A DNA stretch of 64,000 nt, taken from NCBI GenBank assembly GCA_023055505.1, contig JALIRH010000014.1:17803404-17867403 (forward strand), written 5' to 3'. Numbering within the stretch: the first letter of the stretch is position 1; each line of letters starts with the position of its first letter. The notes beneath the pieces are model-generated. The model made no database searches, was not told the origin of the DNA, and worked only from the letters and a program-made list of their open reading frames with translations. The DNA comes from Callipepla californica brunnescens. Its lineage: Eukaryota; Chordata; Aves; Galliformes; Odontophoridae. A program made the translations under genes and the position numbers. Shown here piece after piece: positions 53,831 to 62,793 of the stretch.

Positions 53831-54799
53831 GGCCCCGTATCTCCTGCGCATCGCAGAGCAGCCCCAGGAGGAGCTCCCGGAGCACACCTCGGACCCCCCC
53901 AGCACCCCCGGGCGGGGCCGCGCCCGTTCCCAGACGCCGCAGTTGGAGGAGGGGCTGCCGGCCCCGCTCCCCTCCCACCGGACTCACCTGCCAACGCTTT
54001 TGCTCCTTTCATCTTTTCCTGACCCCGTATTCTCACGCTGAGGACATTTTGTGCTTTCTCCGACGCCCGCAGTGTTTCTGGGACCATCCGTGTTTCAGGA
54101 GCACATCCAAAACTCCCAGACCCACAGTGGGAGCCCCCTGCACACAGCTAGGAAAGAAAAAGGGCAAAACGCTTTGATGTGTTTGATTACAGGAGGTGAG
54201 GGAGCCCTGCTTACAGAGCTGGCAGCAGCGAGCACATCACCTTGCTTCCCTGCTCCTCGTTTCAGCAGCTCCGTGGGCAGTGCCTTCCAGGGCTCATCTG
54301 AGCATCCCCATCCCAGCCAGCATGAGGCCCCGGCTCCCTCCTGTAAGGAAACCTCACCTCGTGGCCTCAAAGGGAAATGGATGAGCTCTCAAACGTAGAA
54401 CAGAGCCACGGAGGAAGGTCTTTGTCACAGGTGTGCGTTTGTTTCAGCTCTGGGCGAGGTGGCAGAACGGCACCGCAGTCCCACTGAGCAGAGTGGGGTG
54501 GGTGCTCAGCCCACGGCCGGGACCCCACCACAGCCCAGCGGTGCTCGGCAGAGGGCCCCGCGGTGTCAGCGAGGAGCCGTGCCCTGGTTCCATGCGCTCT
54601 CCTGAACAAACAGCTCTCGGGCACTCGGGTCCCACCCGGCCCCTGGACCCCGGCTCCCCCTGCTCAGCACCCCGCAGCACCCCTGGGTCCCACGGCCTTC
54701 CCGCAGTGCTGGGACGCGGTGACCCCGTGGCCCCACGCGCACACAGCCCCGGCCCCACTGCGTCCCCGCGAGGTCGGGCACCGCATCCCCTGCGCGGGG

Positions 54800-54955
54800 C
54801 TCCCGTAGCTTAGCAACTTTCTTTCGGCTTTGTGAAGTCGGGCTCTTCAATCTCCTTAATGAATAAGAGAATCCAGCCAGGTAATTGATGCTGGGCCGTT
54901 TAGCTGATGAATAATTGACCGTCTGTGTAACCGTAGATATTTCCCCGGTCCGGTC
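54800..54955. promoter_or_regulatory. Candidate conserved non-coding element E
   Basis: AT-rich island with ccttaatgaataagagaatc, caggtaattgatgc and atgaataattga (54907-54918), a near match to the POU4 consensus. Confidence 0.4.
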
Positions 54956-55103
54956 GTGCCGTATCGCGGTGCATGGAGCTGCTCGCGCAGTGCTGCGCTC
55001 CTCCACGGCCACGGGCACCGCGAGGGGAGGCAGAGCCCCTCAGCCCTAAGGGGAAAGTGAAACGGTGCTCCCCTCGTTCAGCTGCGCAGCGGCCCGGGCA
55101 GTG

Positions 55104-55117
55104 CCGGGGGGGGGGGG
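55104..55117 (+). repeat. Homopolymer G run
   Basis: About 14 consecutive G. Prone to sequencing error and slippage. Confidence 0.8.
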
Positions 55118-55319
55118 GGGTCCGGCGGAGCACCGCCGCACTGCGGGCAGCCCTCATCCCGAGGCTTCATCCCCAACCCCCCCACGGAAGGACCCGCGGA
55201 CACGCACACTGACAGTGAATGAGACTGCAAACGAGCGCAGAATGTGTTGATGCCGTAGGAAGGTGGGGAACGACCTTCAGATGGTGACAGAGAGCGGAGC
55301 AGCGCTGTGGATCAGAGCG

Positions 55320-55640
55320 CGCCTTCAATCTGAACGTTACCTTCAGATTTTCAATGAGTCAGCGCTGATGTTTCATCAGGGTATGGGCTCGGTGGTGTTC
55401 TTCTTCCAGAAATACCATTAATTATTTACCAGCAGATGAATGATCTCTGAAATCTATTGCAGTGACACCTTTGAGTCCGCAGATAGTTTCTGATGGCAAA
55501 CCATCTGGGCTCTTTTAACTTGTTATTGTTTATCCCTTGGACTCCTCTCCTCTGTTTGTAAGGTGTAACGTCAGCAGCCAGGGCCAGGAGCATCAATATT
55601 TTACAGCTTTAATTAAAGGGAGCTCGGCAGCTAGATTACC
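55320..55640. promoter_or_regulatory. Candidate conserved non-coding element F (longest AT-rich island)
   Basis: About 320 bases of AT-rich sequence. It includes ccattaattatttacc (BRN3-type site on the minus strand, 55417-55425), an E-box accatctggg at about 55500-55509, caatattttacagctttaat and aattaaaggg. It directly abuts the 10-bp minisatellite. Confidence 0.5.
55417..55425 (-). promoter_or_regulatory. BRN3/POU4-type site (minus strand)
   Basis: ATTAATTAT is the reverse complement of ATAATTAAT, an exact core match. Confidence 0.45.
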
Positions 55641-55720
55641 CCATCCAGCTCCTGGAAGGGGAAGGGAAAGCCAGCACACGGTGTGGGCACCTGAGGGCTC
55701 GGGCTGGGCCGGGGCACAGT

Positions 55721-56400
55721 GCTGGGCTGTGCTGGGCTGTGCCGGGCTGTACTGGGATGCACTGGGCTGTGCTGGGCTGTGCTGGGCCGTACTGGGCCGT
55801 GCTGGGCTGTGCTGGGCCGTACTGGGCTGTGCTGGGCTGCACTGGGCTGTGTTGGGCTGTACTGGGCTGTGCTGGGATGCACTGGGCTGTGCTGGGCTGT
55901 GCTGGGCTGTACTGGGCTGTGCTGGGCCGTACTGGGCCGTGCTGGGCCGTGCTGGGCTGTGCTGGGCCGTACTGGGCTGTGCTGGGATGCACTGGGCTGT
56001 GCTGGGCCGTATTGGGCTGTGCTGGGCTGTGCTGGGCTGTGCTGGGATGCACTGGGCTGTGCTGGGCCGTGCTGGGCTGTGCTGGGCTGTGCTGGGCCGT
56101 ACTGGGCTGTGCTGGGCTGCACTGGGCTGTGTTGGGCTGTACTGGGCTGTGCTGGGATGCACTGGGCTGTGCTGGGCTGTGCTGGGCTGTACTGGGCTGT
56201 GCTGGGCCGTACTGGGCCGTGCTGGGCCATGCTGGGCTGTGCTGGGCCGTACTGGGCTGTGCTGGGATGCACTGGGCTGTGCTGGGCCGTATTGGGCTGT
56301 GCTGGGCTGTGCTGGGCTGTGCTGGGATGCACTGGGCTGTGCTGGGCCGTGCTGGGCTGTGCTGGGCTGTGCTGGGCCGTGCTGGGCTGTGCTGGGATGC
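55721..56400 (+). repeat. 10-bp minisatellite (gctgggctgt)n with 280-bp higher-order unit
   Basis: 68 ten-base units of gctgggctgt and variants (gctgggccgt, actgggctgt, gctgggatgc). The pattern of variants from 55801 recurs exactly 280 bases later, with one change at 56229. GGG every 10 bases gives G-quadruplex potential. The long frames across it are repeat artefacts. Confidence 0.97.
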
Positions 56401-56619
56401 AGCCCGGGCCGCGTCCGCCGTCCCCCGGAGCAGCATTGGGGCCCCGAGGGCTGCGCAGCTCCGGAGCCGCGGGAGCGCGGGTTTGGGAACAGCCGTCACC
56501 GCGGGGCGGTCCCTCGGAGCGGATCGGGCTCCGGGAACGGGCGCTGCCGGAGCTCCGCGCTCAGCGGTGCCGCGCGTCAGCCACGCCGTGCCGAACAGAG
56601 GCAGGGTCGGGAATAAAAC
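56401..56619. other. GC-rich unique DNA
   Basis: CpG-rich sequence with no recognised feature. Confidence 0.5.
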
Positions 56620-56775
56620 AAAACGAAGGTCTGAAATGTTATCCCTCTATTAATTACCTCCAACGAAGGAGGACCGCCCATAAATATGGTGCCGCTTCAG
56701 ATGAAACTTTCATGCAGCTGTTTAGGCCCTCTGAAATATAAATGATTTCCTTTAAATGTTTTATCGTCAATCAGA
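56620..56775. promoter_or_regulatory. Candidate conserved non-coding element G, 1.3 kb upstream of POU4F3
   Basis: AT-rich island with ctattaattacctcc, cataaatatggtgccg, an E-box catgcagctgttta and gaaatataaatgatttc. It is the island nearest the POU4F3 promoter and the most enhancer-like in look. Confidence 0.5.
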
Positions 56776-56832
56776 GCACGGAGCTTCGCGACAACACGAC
56801 GGCTCCGCTCCGAGGGAGGAAACGGCCGTGCC

Positions 56833-56920
56833 GCCCCGCACCGCCCCGCACCGCCCCGCACCGCTCAGCCCCGCACCGCTCAGCCCCGCACCGCACCGCC
56901 CCGCACCGCCCCGCACCACC
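56833..56920 (+). repeat. Short GC-rich tandem repeat (ccgccccgca)n
   Basis: Imperfect 10-base units ccgccccgca and ccgctcagccccgca in tandem. Confidence 0.75.
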
Positions 56921-58036
56921 GGGCTCTTTCTGTGCCGCATCCGTTGCGGTGTCGTCTCTTTGCTCGGCCCGTGACCCCCACGGGGAAGGTCGGCGTCTCG
57001 GAACACGCGCAGCCGTTGGCAGTGACCCGCTGTGAGTGCGCCCCGCGCCCCGAGGCGGATCGCGGAGCCCGCAGTGAACGCCGCTCCCTCTGCCGCGGGC
57101 ACCGCGCGTCCGTCCGGAACCCACAGCAGATCTGTCCCGCGTGCGGAGCTCCTCTGCACTCCCCGGCTGTGACTGAGCTCATTCGCGCCTCAGTTCCGCC
57201 CGTTTCCCACGTGCGGATCGCTGAAATCCGCGGACCGCCGAAGTGTGGCGACGTCGGGCGCCGTGGGAACGTGACGAGAAATCCACGCCAAAAACCAAAC
57301 CGCCCGGGCGCGGAGTGCCCACCCGTGCCGTGCACGGCCCCGAGTACACGCGTGACGCTGAGACCCCGTGGGTTCCCCCCGCGGTACCGCGGCCGCCACG
57401 CAGCGCTCGGGGCCGTGCCCGTGGGGCCGTGCCCGGGGCGGTGTCCGTGGGGGTCGGGGAGGGGCGGAGCGCCGCTCGGGTTCGCAGCTCCTGCCGCGTA
57501 ACGCCGCGGTGGCCGCACGGGAACGGACAAAGGGTTTCGGCTCTGAAGTACCGCGGCCCGCCCGGACAGCCGCGGCCGGGAGCGGGGTCTGCACGGCCCC
57601 GTGTCACAGCCGGCACGACGTCCCCGGCCCTCCCCTCGCCCTGAGAGGTCCCGCGCGGCCTGAGCGCTGACCGTCGGCCGCAGCCCCTTCCCCCGACGGC
57701 AGTCGTCGGGCTGCCAATGCGGGGAGCTCGGGGCCGGCAGAGCGGTAACCGCCGCTCCCGGCCTGGGCCGATCCCGATCCCGGTCCCGATCCCGATCCCG
57801 CCGCCCCCTGAGCCGCCCCGACGGCGCGTCCCGAGCCGGCGCGGGGCCCCACGCTCCCGCCCGCAACACGCGTGCGCGGGGCCCGCTGCAGGCGGCGGTG
57901 TAAGATGAGTGAGGGAGCGGGGGGGGGGCGCGGCGGGGGGAAGCTCCGTCAGTGCCAATCGCTCACTTTGACAGCGGCGAGCCAGAGACAACCCTGAATC
58001 GATGTCCGGGGCTGCCTACCTGCGAGGTGCGCGAAG
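56921..58036 (+). promoter_or_regulatory. POU4F3: POU4F3 CpG-island promoter and 5' UTR
   Basis: Very CpG-rich. The last 90 bases (from about 57945: ccaatcgctcactttgacag) carry a CCAAT box and are less GC-extreme, as expected for the core promoter and leader. No TATA box. The start site was not determined. Confidence 0.5.
57760..57801 (+). repeat. 6-bp tandem repeat (gatccc)n
   Basis: About six copies of gatccc/ggtccc in tandem just upstream of the POU4F3 promoter. Confidence 0.75.
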
Positions 58037-58156
58037 ATGATGGCCATGAACGCCAAGCAGCCCTTCCCCATGCACGCCGCCCTGCAGGAGCCCAAGTACT
58101 CCGGGCTGCACGCCGGCGCGGACGCGATGCGCAGGGTTTGCCTCCCGGCCCCGCAG
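58037..58156 (+). CDS. POU4F3: POU4F3 coding exon 1
   Basis: 40 residues, MMAMNAKQPFPMHAALQEPK to CLPAPQ. Donor CAG|GTACGT. The first ATG is used as in mammals. Confidence 0.95.
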
Positions 58157-59311
58157 GTACGTATGGAGCCGGAGCGTAATTACCGCTTTAAGGCACGGTT
58201 TTTGACAGGCGCTCGCTTAATGTTTTTTTCATGTCAGCAGAACAATCGCGCGTCTCCGCGCTCCCCCATCCCGCTCCCCTCTCCCGTCTCTGATCCGCGT
58301 GTCTCTTCGAGCGAAGCCGCTGCCTTCATATTAATTTTTATGACCTGAGCTTTGAGGAGGAATCTCTGTGCTCGGCGAGGTTTTTAATCCGGAGATGACA
58401 GTATTCCCCACTGACTGCACTATGCGCATTCTTGCTCGCAGCTCCAGGGCAATATATTTGGAAGCTTTGATGAGAGCCTGCTGGCCCGCGCCGAGGCTCT
58501 GGCGGCCGTCGACATCGTCTCCCACGCCAAGGGCCATCCGTTCAAGCCGGACGCGACGTACCACGCCATGAGCGGCGTGCCCTGCGGCCCGGCCGCCCCC
58601 GCCGCGCTGCCGCACCCCGCGCTGCCCGCGCCGCCGCCGCACGCCGCGTTGGACGCGGAGCTGCTGGAGCACCTCTCCCCCGCGCTGGCCCTGCCCGAGC
58701 CCCCGGCCGTGCCCGCGCCGCTGCCGCCGCACCCGCTGGGCGCCGTGGGGCACCTGCCCGTGGCCGTGGGTCCGCCGGGGGGCCCCGCTCCGCCGCCGCC
58801 GCCGCCGCCCGCCGCGCCCTGCCTGCCCGACGTGGAGTCCGACCCGCGCGAGCTCGAGGCGTTCGCGGAGCGCTTCAAGCAGCGCCGCATCAAGCTGGGG
58901 GTGACCCAGGCCGACGTGGGGGCGGCCCTGGCCAACCTGAAGATCCCGGGCGTGGGCTCGCTCAGCCAGAGCACCATCTGCCGCTTCGAGTCGCTGACGC
59001 TGTCGCACAACAACATGACGGCGCTGCGGCCCGTGCTGCAGGCCTGGCTGGAGGAGGCCGAGGCCGCGCACCGCGACCGCGCCGCCAAACCCGAGCTCTT
59101 CGCGGGCGCGGAGCGCAAACGCAAGCGCACGTCCATCGCCGCGCCCGAGAAGCGCTCGCTCGAGGCGTACTTCGCGCTGCAGCCGCGGCCCTCGTCCGAG
59201 AAGATCGCGGCCATCGCCGAGAAGCTCGACCTCAAGAAGAACGTGGTGCGCGTCTGGTTCTGCAACCAGCGCCAGAAGCAGAAGCGCATGAAGTACTCCG
59301 CGGTGCACTGA
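58037..59311 (+). CDS. POU4F3: POU4F3 (BRN3C) POU-homeodomain transcription factor, two exons
   Basis: Class IV POU factor needed for survival of inner-ear hair cells; it acts in the nucleus. Exons 58037-58156 and 58442-59311 join in phase 0 to give 329 residues, against 338 in mammals. The POU-IV box GNIFGSFDESLLARAEALAA (43-62) is intact. The POU-specific domain spans about 171-248, the homeodomain about 265-324, and the C-terminus is MKYSAVH. Both DNA-binding domains are nearly identical to mammalian ones, for example LSQSTICRFESLTLSHNNM and VRVWFCNQRQKQKRM. The MMAMNxKQPF start identifies POU4F3 rather than POU4F1/2. The linker is Ala/Pro-rich and lacks the mammalian His runs. Third positions are almost all G or C. 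Confidence 0.97.
58157..58441 (+). other. POU4F3: POU4F3 intron
   Basis: 285 bases, GT-AG. The 5' part holds gcgtaattaccgctttaagg, a TAATTA homeodomain-type site that could be an intronic element. Confidence 0.7.
58442..59311 (+). CDS. POU4F3: POU4F3 coding exon 2 (POU domain)
   Basis: 289 residues, LQGNIFGSFDESLL onward. Acceptor ttgctcgcag. Holds the POU-specific domain and homeodomain; TGA at 59309-59311. Confidence 0.96.
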   Translation, partial: LQGNIFGSFDESLLARAEALAAVDIVSHAKGHPFKPDATYHAMSGVPCGPAAPAALPHPALPAPPPHAALDAELLEHLSPALALPEPPAVPAPLPPHPLGAVGHLPVAVGPPGGPAPPPPPPPAAPCLPDVESDPRELEAFAERFKQRRIKLGVTQADVGAALANLKIPGVGSLSQSTICRFESLTLSHNNMTALRPVLQAWLEEAEAAHRDRAAKPELFAGAERKRKRTSIAAPEKRSLEAYFALQPRPSSEKIAAIAEKLDLKKNVVRVWFCNQRQKQKRMKYSAVH

Positions 59312-59465
59312 CGGCGGCGCGGCCGGGCGGGACCCGCGCCCACCGACGGGCGGGACCCCCACCCACCGACGGCGCGGCTGCACGCGGGGCTCGGAGGGCC
59401 GGGGCGGCGCGGGACGAGCCCCCGGAGCGGCCCCACCGCAGCCCCGTGTCGGGGCGGGCCGCCCC

Positions 59466-59492
59466 CCCCCCGCACCCCCCCCCCGCACCCCC
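59466..59492 (+). repeat. C-rich low complexity in POU4F3 3' UTR
   Basis: Two C runs of 9-10 separated by gca. Error-prone sequence. Confidence 0.7.
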
Positions 59493-59640
59493 GGGCCGCG
59501 TTGCCGGGCGCGGGGTCCCCGACGTTTCCCGGACTGTGTCGCGCGGGCAGAGCCGTCCGCGGGGCGGCCCCGGGAGCTCGGGGCCGTGTGCCCGCCCCGT
59601 CCCGTCCCGTCCGGAGCGCCGCTCCCCACCTCGACTCTGG

Positions 59641-59646
59641 AATAAA
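59641..59646 (+). terminator. POU4F3: POU4F3 poly(A) signal
   Basis: AATAAA 330 bases after the stop, followed by ggctttatttttc and then gaacgtgtcgtttc. Gives a short 3' UTR. Confidence 0.75.
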
Positions 59647-59919
59647 GGCTTTATTTTTCAACCCGAAGGGAACGTGTCGTTTCTGGCTCCCTCTCTCGTT
59701 CTGAGCCGGCGGCGCTGGGAGGACCGAGGAGAATATTTGCGAGCGCGAAATCAACGAAAATCGTCGTCCGGGGCGTTTCCCCGCGGCACGGGGACGAAGC
59801 TTCGCCCCGCCGGGTCCCGCTGTGCCCGCGGCGCCGTTCCGGGGCGGACGGAGCACGGCCGCGGCCCCTCCGGGCGGAGCGGAACGAAAACGTCTCCCGA
59901 ACAAACCCACCGCGGGCTC

Positions 59920-60000
59920 ATTTGTAATGCCGTTTAAAGGGGGAAAAGGCTTTTATTTACGATTCCCAGAAGCACCTTAACGATTAAAAATTAATGGCCG
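59920..60000. promoter_or_regulatory. Candidate conserved non-coding element H
   Basis: AT-rich island with gctcatttgtaatgccgttt, ttttatttacgattccc and gattaaaaattaatgg, just downstream of POU4F3. Confidence 0.35.
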
Positions 60001-60179
60001 AAGCGCGAGGCTCTTCTGCATCCCTCGCTGTGGCGTTTCGGGGAGCGGCGGCCGCCGGAGCTCGGCCCGGGTCTGTCCCGCAGCCCCGAGCGGAGCGGAG
60101 CCCACGGTGCCGCCTCTGACCGCTCCCGGGAATCCGCGCTCCTCTCGCCGCGTTTTTCCAATCGGCCCCGACGATTTTC

Positions 60180-60395
60180 CCCCAATCAAATGTCCTTTAA
60201 TAATACATGCCCTTATGCCATTACATTATATTGCGGGTTCTGAAAATTTAAAATAAGGGTGATGCAATATTAATCGCCTCCCGCTGTATAAAAAGGGCAG
60301 GAGGCGATCCAGGCGGCAGCTTCCCCTGTGCCCACCCGCGGCTCGGCGGATCCTCGGCGCGGCGGCGCGGGGCCGGGGCTCCGCCACGGCAGCAG
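60180..60395 (+). promoter_or_regulatory. Orphan promoter-like element: CARE + TATA + splice donor
   Basis: An AT-rich block (60185-60275) leads into TGATGCAAT (60260-60268), a perfect C/EBP-ATF response element. 18 bases later comes TATAAAAA (60287-60294). A start near 60317 would give a first exon of about 80 bases ending CAGCAG|GTACGG at 60395. No protein starts here, so a non-coding RNA is possible. Confidence 0.45.
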
Positions 60396-61769
60396 GTACG
60401 GCCATCGCCATCCCCATCCCCGCTCCTGAGCCACCGCCCCGGCCCGCCCTGCCCTGCCCTGCCCTGCCCGGGCAGAGGCCTCGGAGCCGGGAGCAGCCGG
60501 GGCCGTGCCCGCTGCTCGCTCGGGGCTGCGAGGTGCCTTCGTCCCCGCCGGGTCCCGGGCTCGGGGTCCCGGTATGGTCGGCCCCACAGCCGGGGCTGCC
60601 GGCGGAGCGTGGAGCCGGCGCCGCCTTTCTTTTAAAGCGGAAATACTGATCGCGATACACCGAACTCGAAGACATTTTCAGACAGAAGGATCCGGGTCCC
60701 GGGGAGCCCGTGACCCACGGAAGAGGGGTACCCGGGCTGAACGCGGTACCGCTCCCGCAGAGGACGCGGCAGCCCCGCGCCGTCCGTGTCCCATCAATAG
60801 GAATATCTGCACGTGTGAAGCGCTCCTCGCGTGGGTCCGTTACCGCCTGCCCGTGGTGTTAACCCGGCTCCGCCGCGTTCGGCTCGGCCCGCCCGGGCTC
60901 TGCTCAGCGCTCTGTGCCCTCACTGCCCACGGGAGATTGGGATCGCGCTGTTGTTGTGACGGCAAAGGTGTCCCCGCCGCTTTGATTCGCGACCGGACCG
61001 CTTCTGTCTCTGTTATGGGACGGTTTTACATTTGTCCTTTCGGGACGGGACCAGAAAACGGCTTAAAGACGTAATATGAGTCCGAAGTGAACTTTAGACC
61101 CCGAAATCTACAGTTACTGTTTCGGAAACCAGAGCTCTGGCGCTCCCCTCCCACGCGAGCACCCGATCCTTCCCTCCGCTCGCGGCTCCTCGCGTGGACG
61201 CGGAGCTGCTCCCGGCCCAGGGCTCGGCTGATCCTCTGCCCGGGTTCCCTGCCTGCCGGCCCCGTGCTTCCCTTCACTCCGCAGCGCTGCGCGGTGCTGC
61301 CATGCACATGAGCCGGGCGCTCCATTTGGGATCTCACGGCGGAGCTCAGCACGAACGTTTGGTGCAGGAGAACAGCGCGTGTCCTCCGCTCGGTGCGAGG
61401 GGCAGTGCCCTGAGCTGGGATGTGCTGCCGGGGCAGTGCGGGGAAGGAAGATGGGAGCTGGTGTCCAGAGGGAGGCCGGTGGCAGCACCCCTGCAGAGCC
61501 CGCGGCCCTCCTGCGGCCCTCCCTCGCTCCGTCGGGGCTCGGGCTGGAACTGGAGCTGAGGACAGAGCTCTACCGGTGGCCGCCCCACAGCGGTGGGGTT
61601 TTAGCACTGCCCGCGTGGCCAGGCCGTACCCCAGGAAGAGGAGCCCTGGAGGAGGGACGGCCCCTTCCACAGCACCGGGAGACAGAAAGCGAAATGTGAG
61701 CGAAGGGGAGATGGGCACAGTGTGAGACAAAGACCGGGAGCAAATCCCTCCGTGTGCTTCACAAACCAC

Positions 61770-61990
61770 TAACGCTTGATTTATTATTTTTTTCTCCATC
61801 CCATGGTTGTTCCTTAATATCCTGCTCTGTGTCTCTGGGGGACTGCACACCAGAGATGAAAGCGAAGAAAACCAAACAAGCCATTGGCAGTGCTCACTCA
61901 ATTGATTTTTACACAAAATTTGCCTCCATGCACGAAGGATAGAAAAACGATCCCATTAATAATGAATAGCGCAAACAAATGTGGGGCGGA
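61770..61990. promoter_or_regulatory. Candidate conserved non-coding element I
   Basis: AT-rich stretch with cgcttgatttattatttttt and cccattaataatgaatagcg. The latter resembles a POU4-type site on the minus strand. No exon pattern. Confidence 0.35.
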
Positions 61991-62329
61991 AATCAATGGA
62001 AGCACAGCTGATATCCCGGGGAGAGGGGGGGGGAAAGCCCGCAGACACACAGAGCTGAGGCAGGAGGGGGGAGGCAGGATGGTGGCACGGGGTGTGGGAC
62101 CCCGCGGGTACCCTGAGGGCCCCCATCCCACCTCCGGTGCAGCGGGTTGCCATTCCCCACAGCCCCAGCAGAGCACCCCACCCCGCTCCCCGTGCCCCCT
62201 CCGTTGCCCTGAGGATGCTGGGTGCCCTCAGCTCCGGGTGGGCATTCCGCAGAGCTCTGTGGGAACGCGCCGGCTCCGGCAGAGCACTGCTCGGCACCCA
62301 TAGGAGCAGGAGGAGTCGCTCCCGTGGTG

Positions 62330-62640
62330 CAGCCGCGCCAGTTATCTTCAGAAGAGTGTTTTAAGGCAATTAGGCAAATTTGTCCTTAATGACAGTGGTT
62401 ATGCTTTGCAGTCTGCCTGGAAATGTTAGAAACAAATTTCTCCCATCATCAAGACATGAATGAGATGCTGTTTCTTAAAGCAAACTCAGAACTGTATATG
62501 TGGAGCTTTGTGCCGCCGTGTTTTCGACAGAATTCCATGTGGTGACACAACGCGCAGACGAGATGAAATCTTTGTTTTAAAATCCAAAGAGAACTAAAAA
62601 TGCAGCAGTGTTCTGTAAACGTAGATCAGCTGTTCTGGAA
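62330..62640. promoter_or_regulatory. Candidate conserved non-coding element J
   Basis: About 310 bases of balanced composition amid GC-rich DNA. It includes ggcaattaggcaaatttgtc, tccttaatgacagtgg, atcatcaagacatgaatgag and an E-box gatcagctgttctgg. Confidence 0.45.
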
Positions 62641-62720
62641 TGGTGCTGCGTGTGCTGAACGCCCGCAGCCTGCTGGAGACAGCCTGCAGCGCGGGGAAGG
62701 AAGCGCTGCACCTCCATCGC

Positions 62721-62793
62721 GGGGGGCTGGGGGCCGGGGCGGGGGGGCTGAGGGGGCTGGGGGAACTGGGGGGGCTGGGGAGGCCGGGGGGCT
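62721..62793 (+). repeat. G-rich tract with quadruplex potential
   Basis: Runs of 4-7 G separated by ct, cc or aact (ggggggctgggggccggggc and on). Many overlapping G4 arrangements are possible. Confidence 0.8.

Noticed and set aside
55537..56741. Long open frames on both strands across the 10-bp minisatellite (up to 359 residues)
   Set aside because: They only translate the repeat (AVLGCAGLCW or STAQHSPAQP types) in every frame, with no family match and no splice context.
57205..57235. Short inverted repeat gcggat...atccgc as a possible terminator or hairpin
   Set aside because: A six-base stem in GC-rich eukaryotic DNA is expected by chance and has no terminator role here.
56880..57991. 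Frames of 130-330 residues just upstream of POU4F3
   Set aside because: Same GC effect. No conserved motif and no splice pattern.
58331..59910. 432- and 496-residue frames antisense to POU4F3
   Set aside because: Extreme GC content removes stop codons from the opposite strand. The sense strand encodes a clearly conserved POU domain, and the antisense products look like nothing known.
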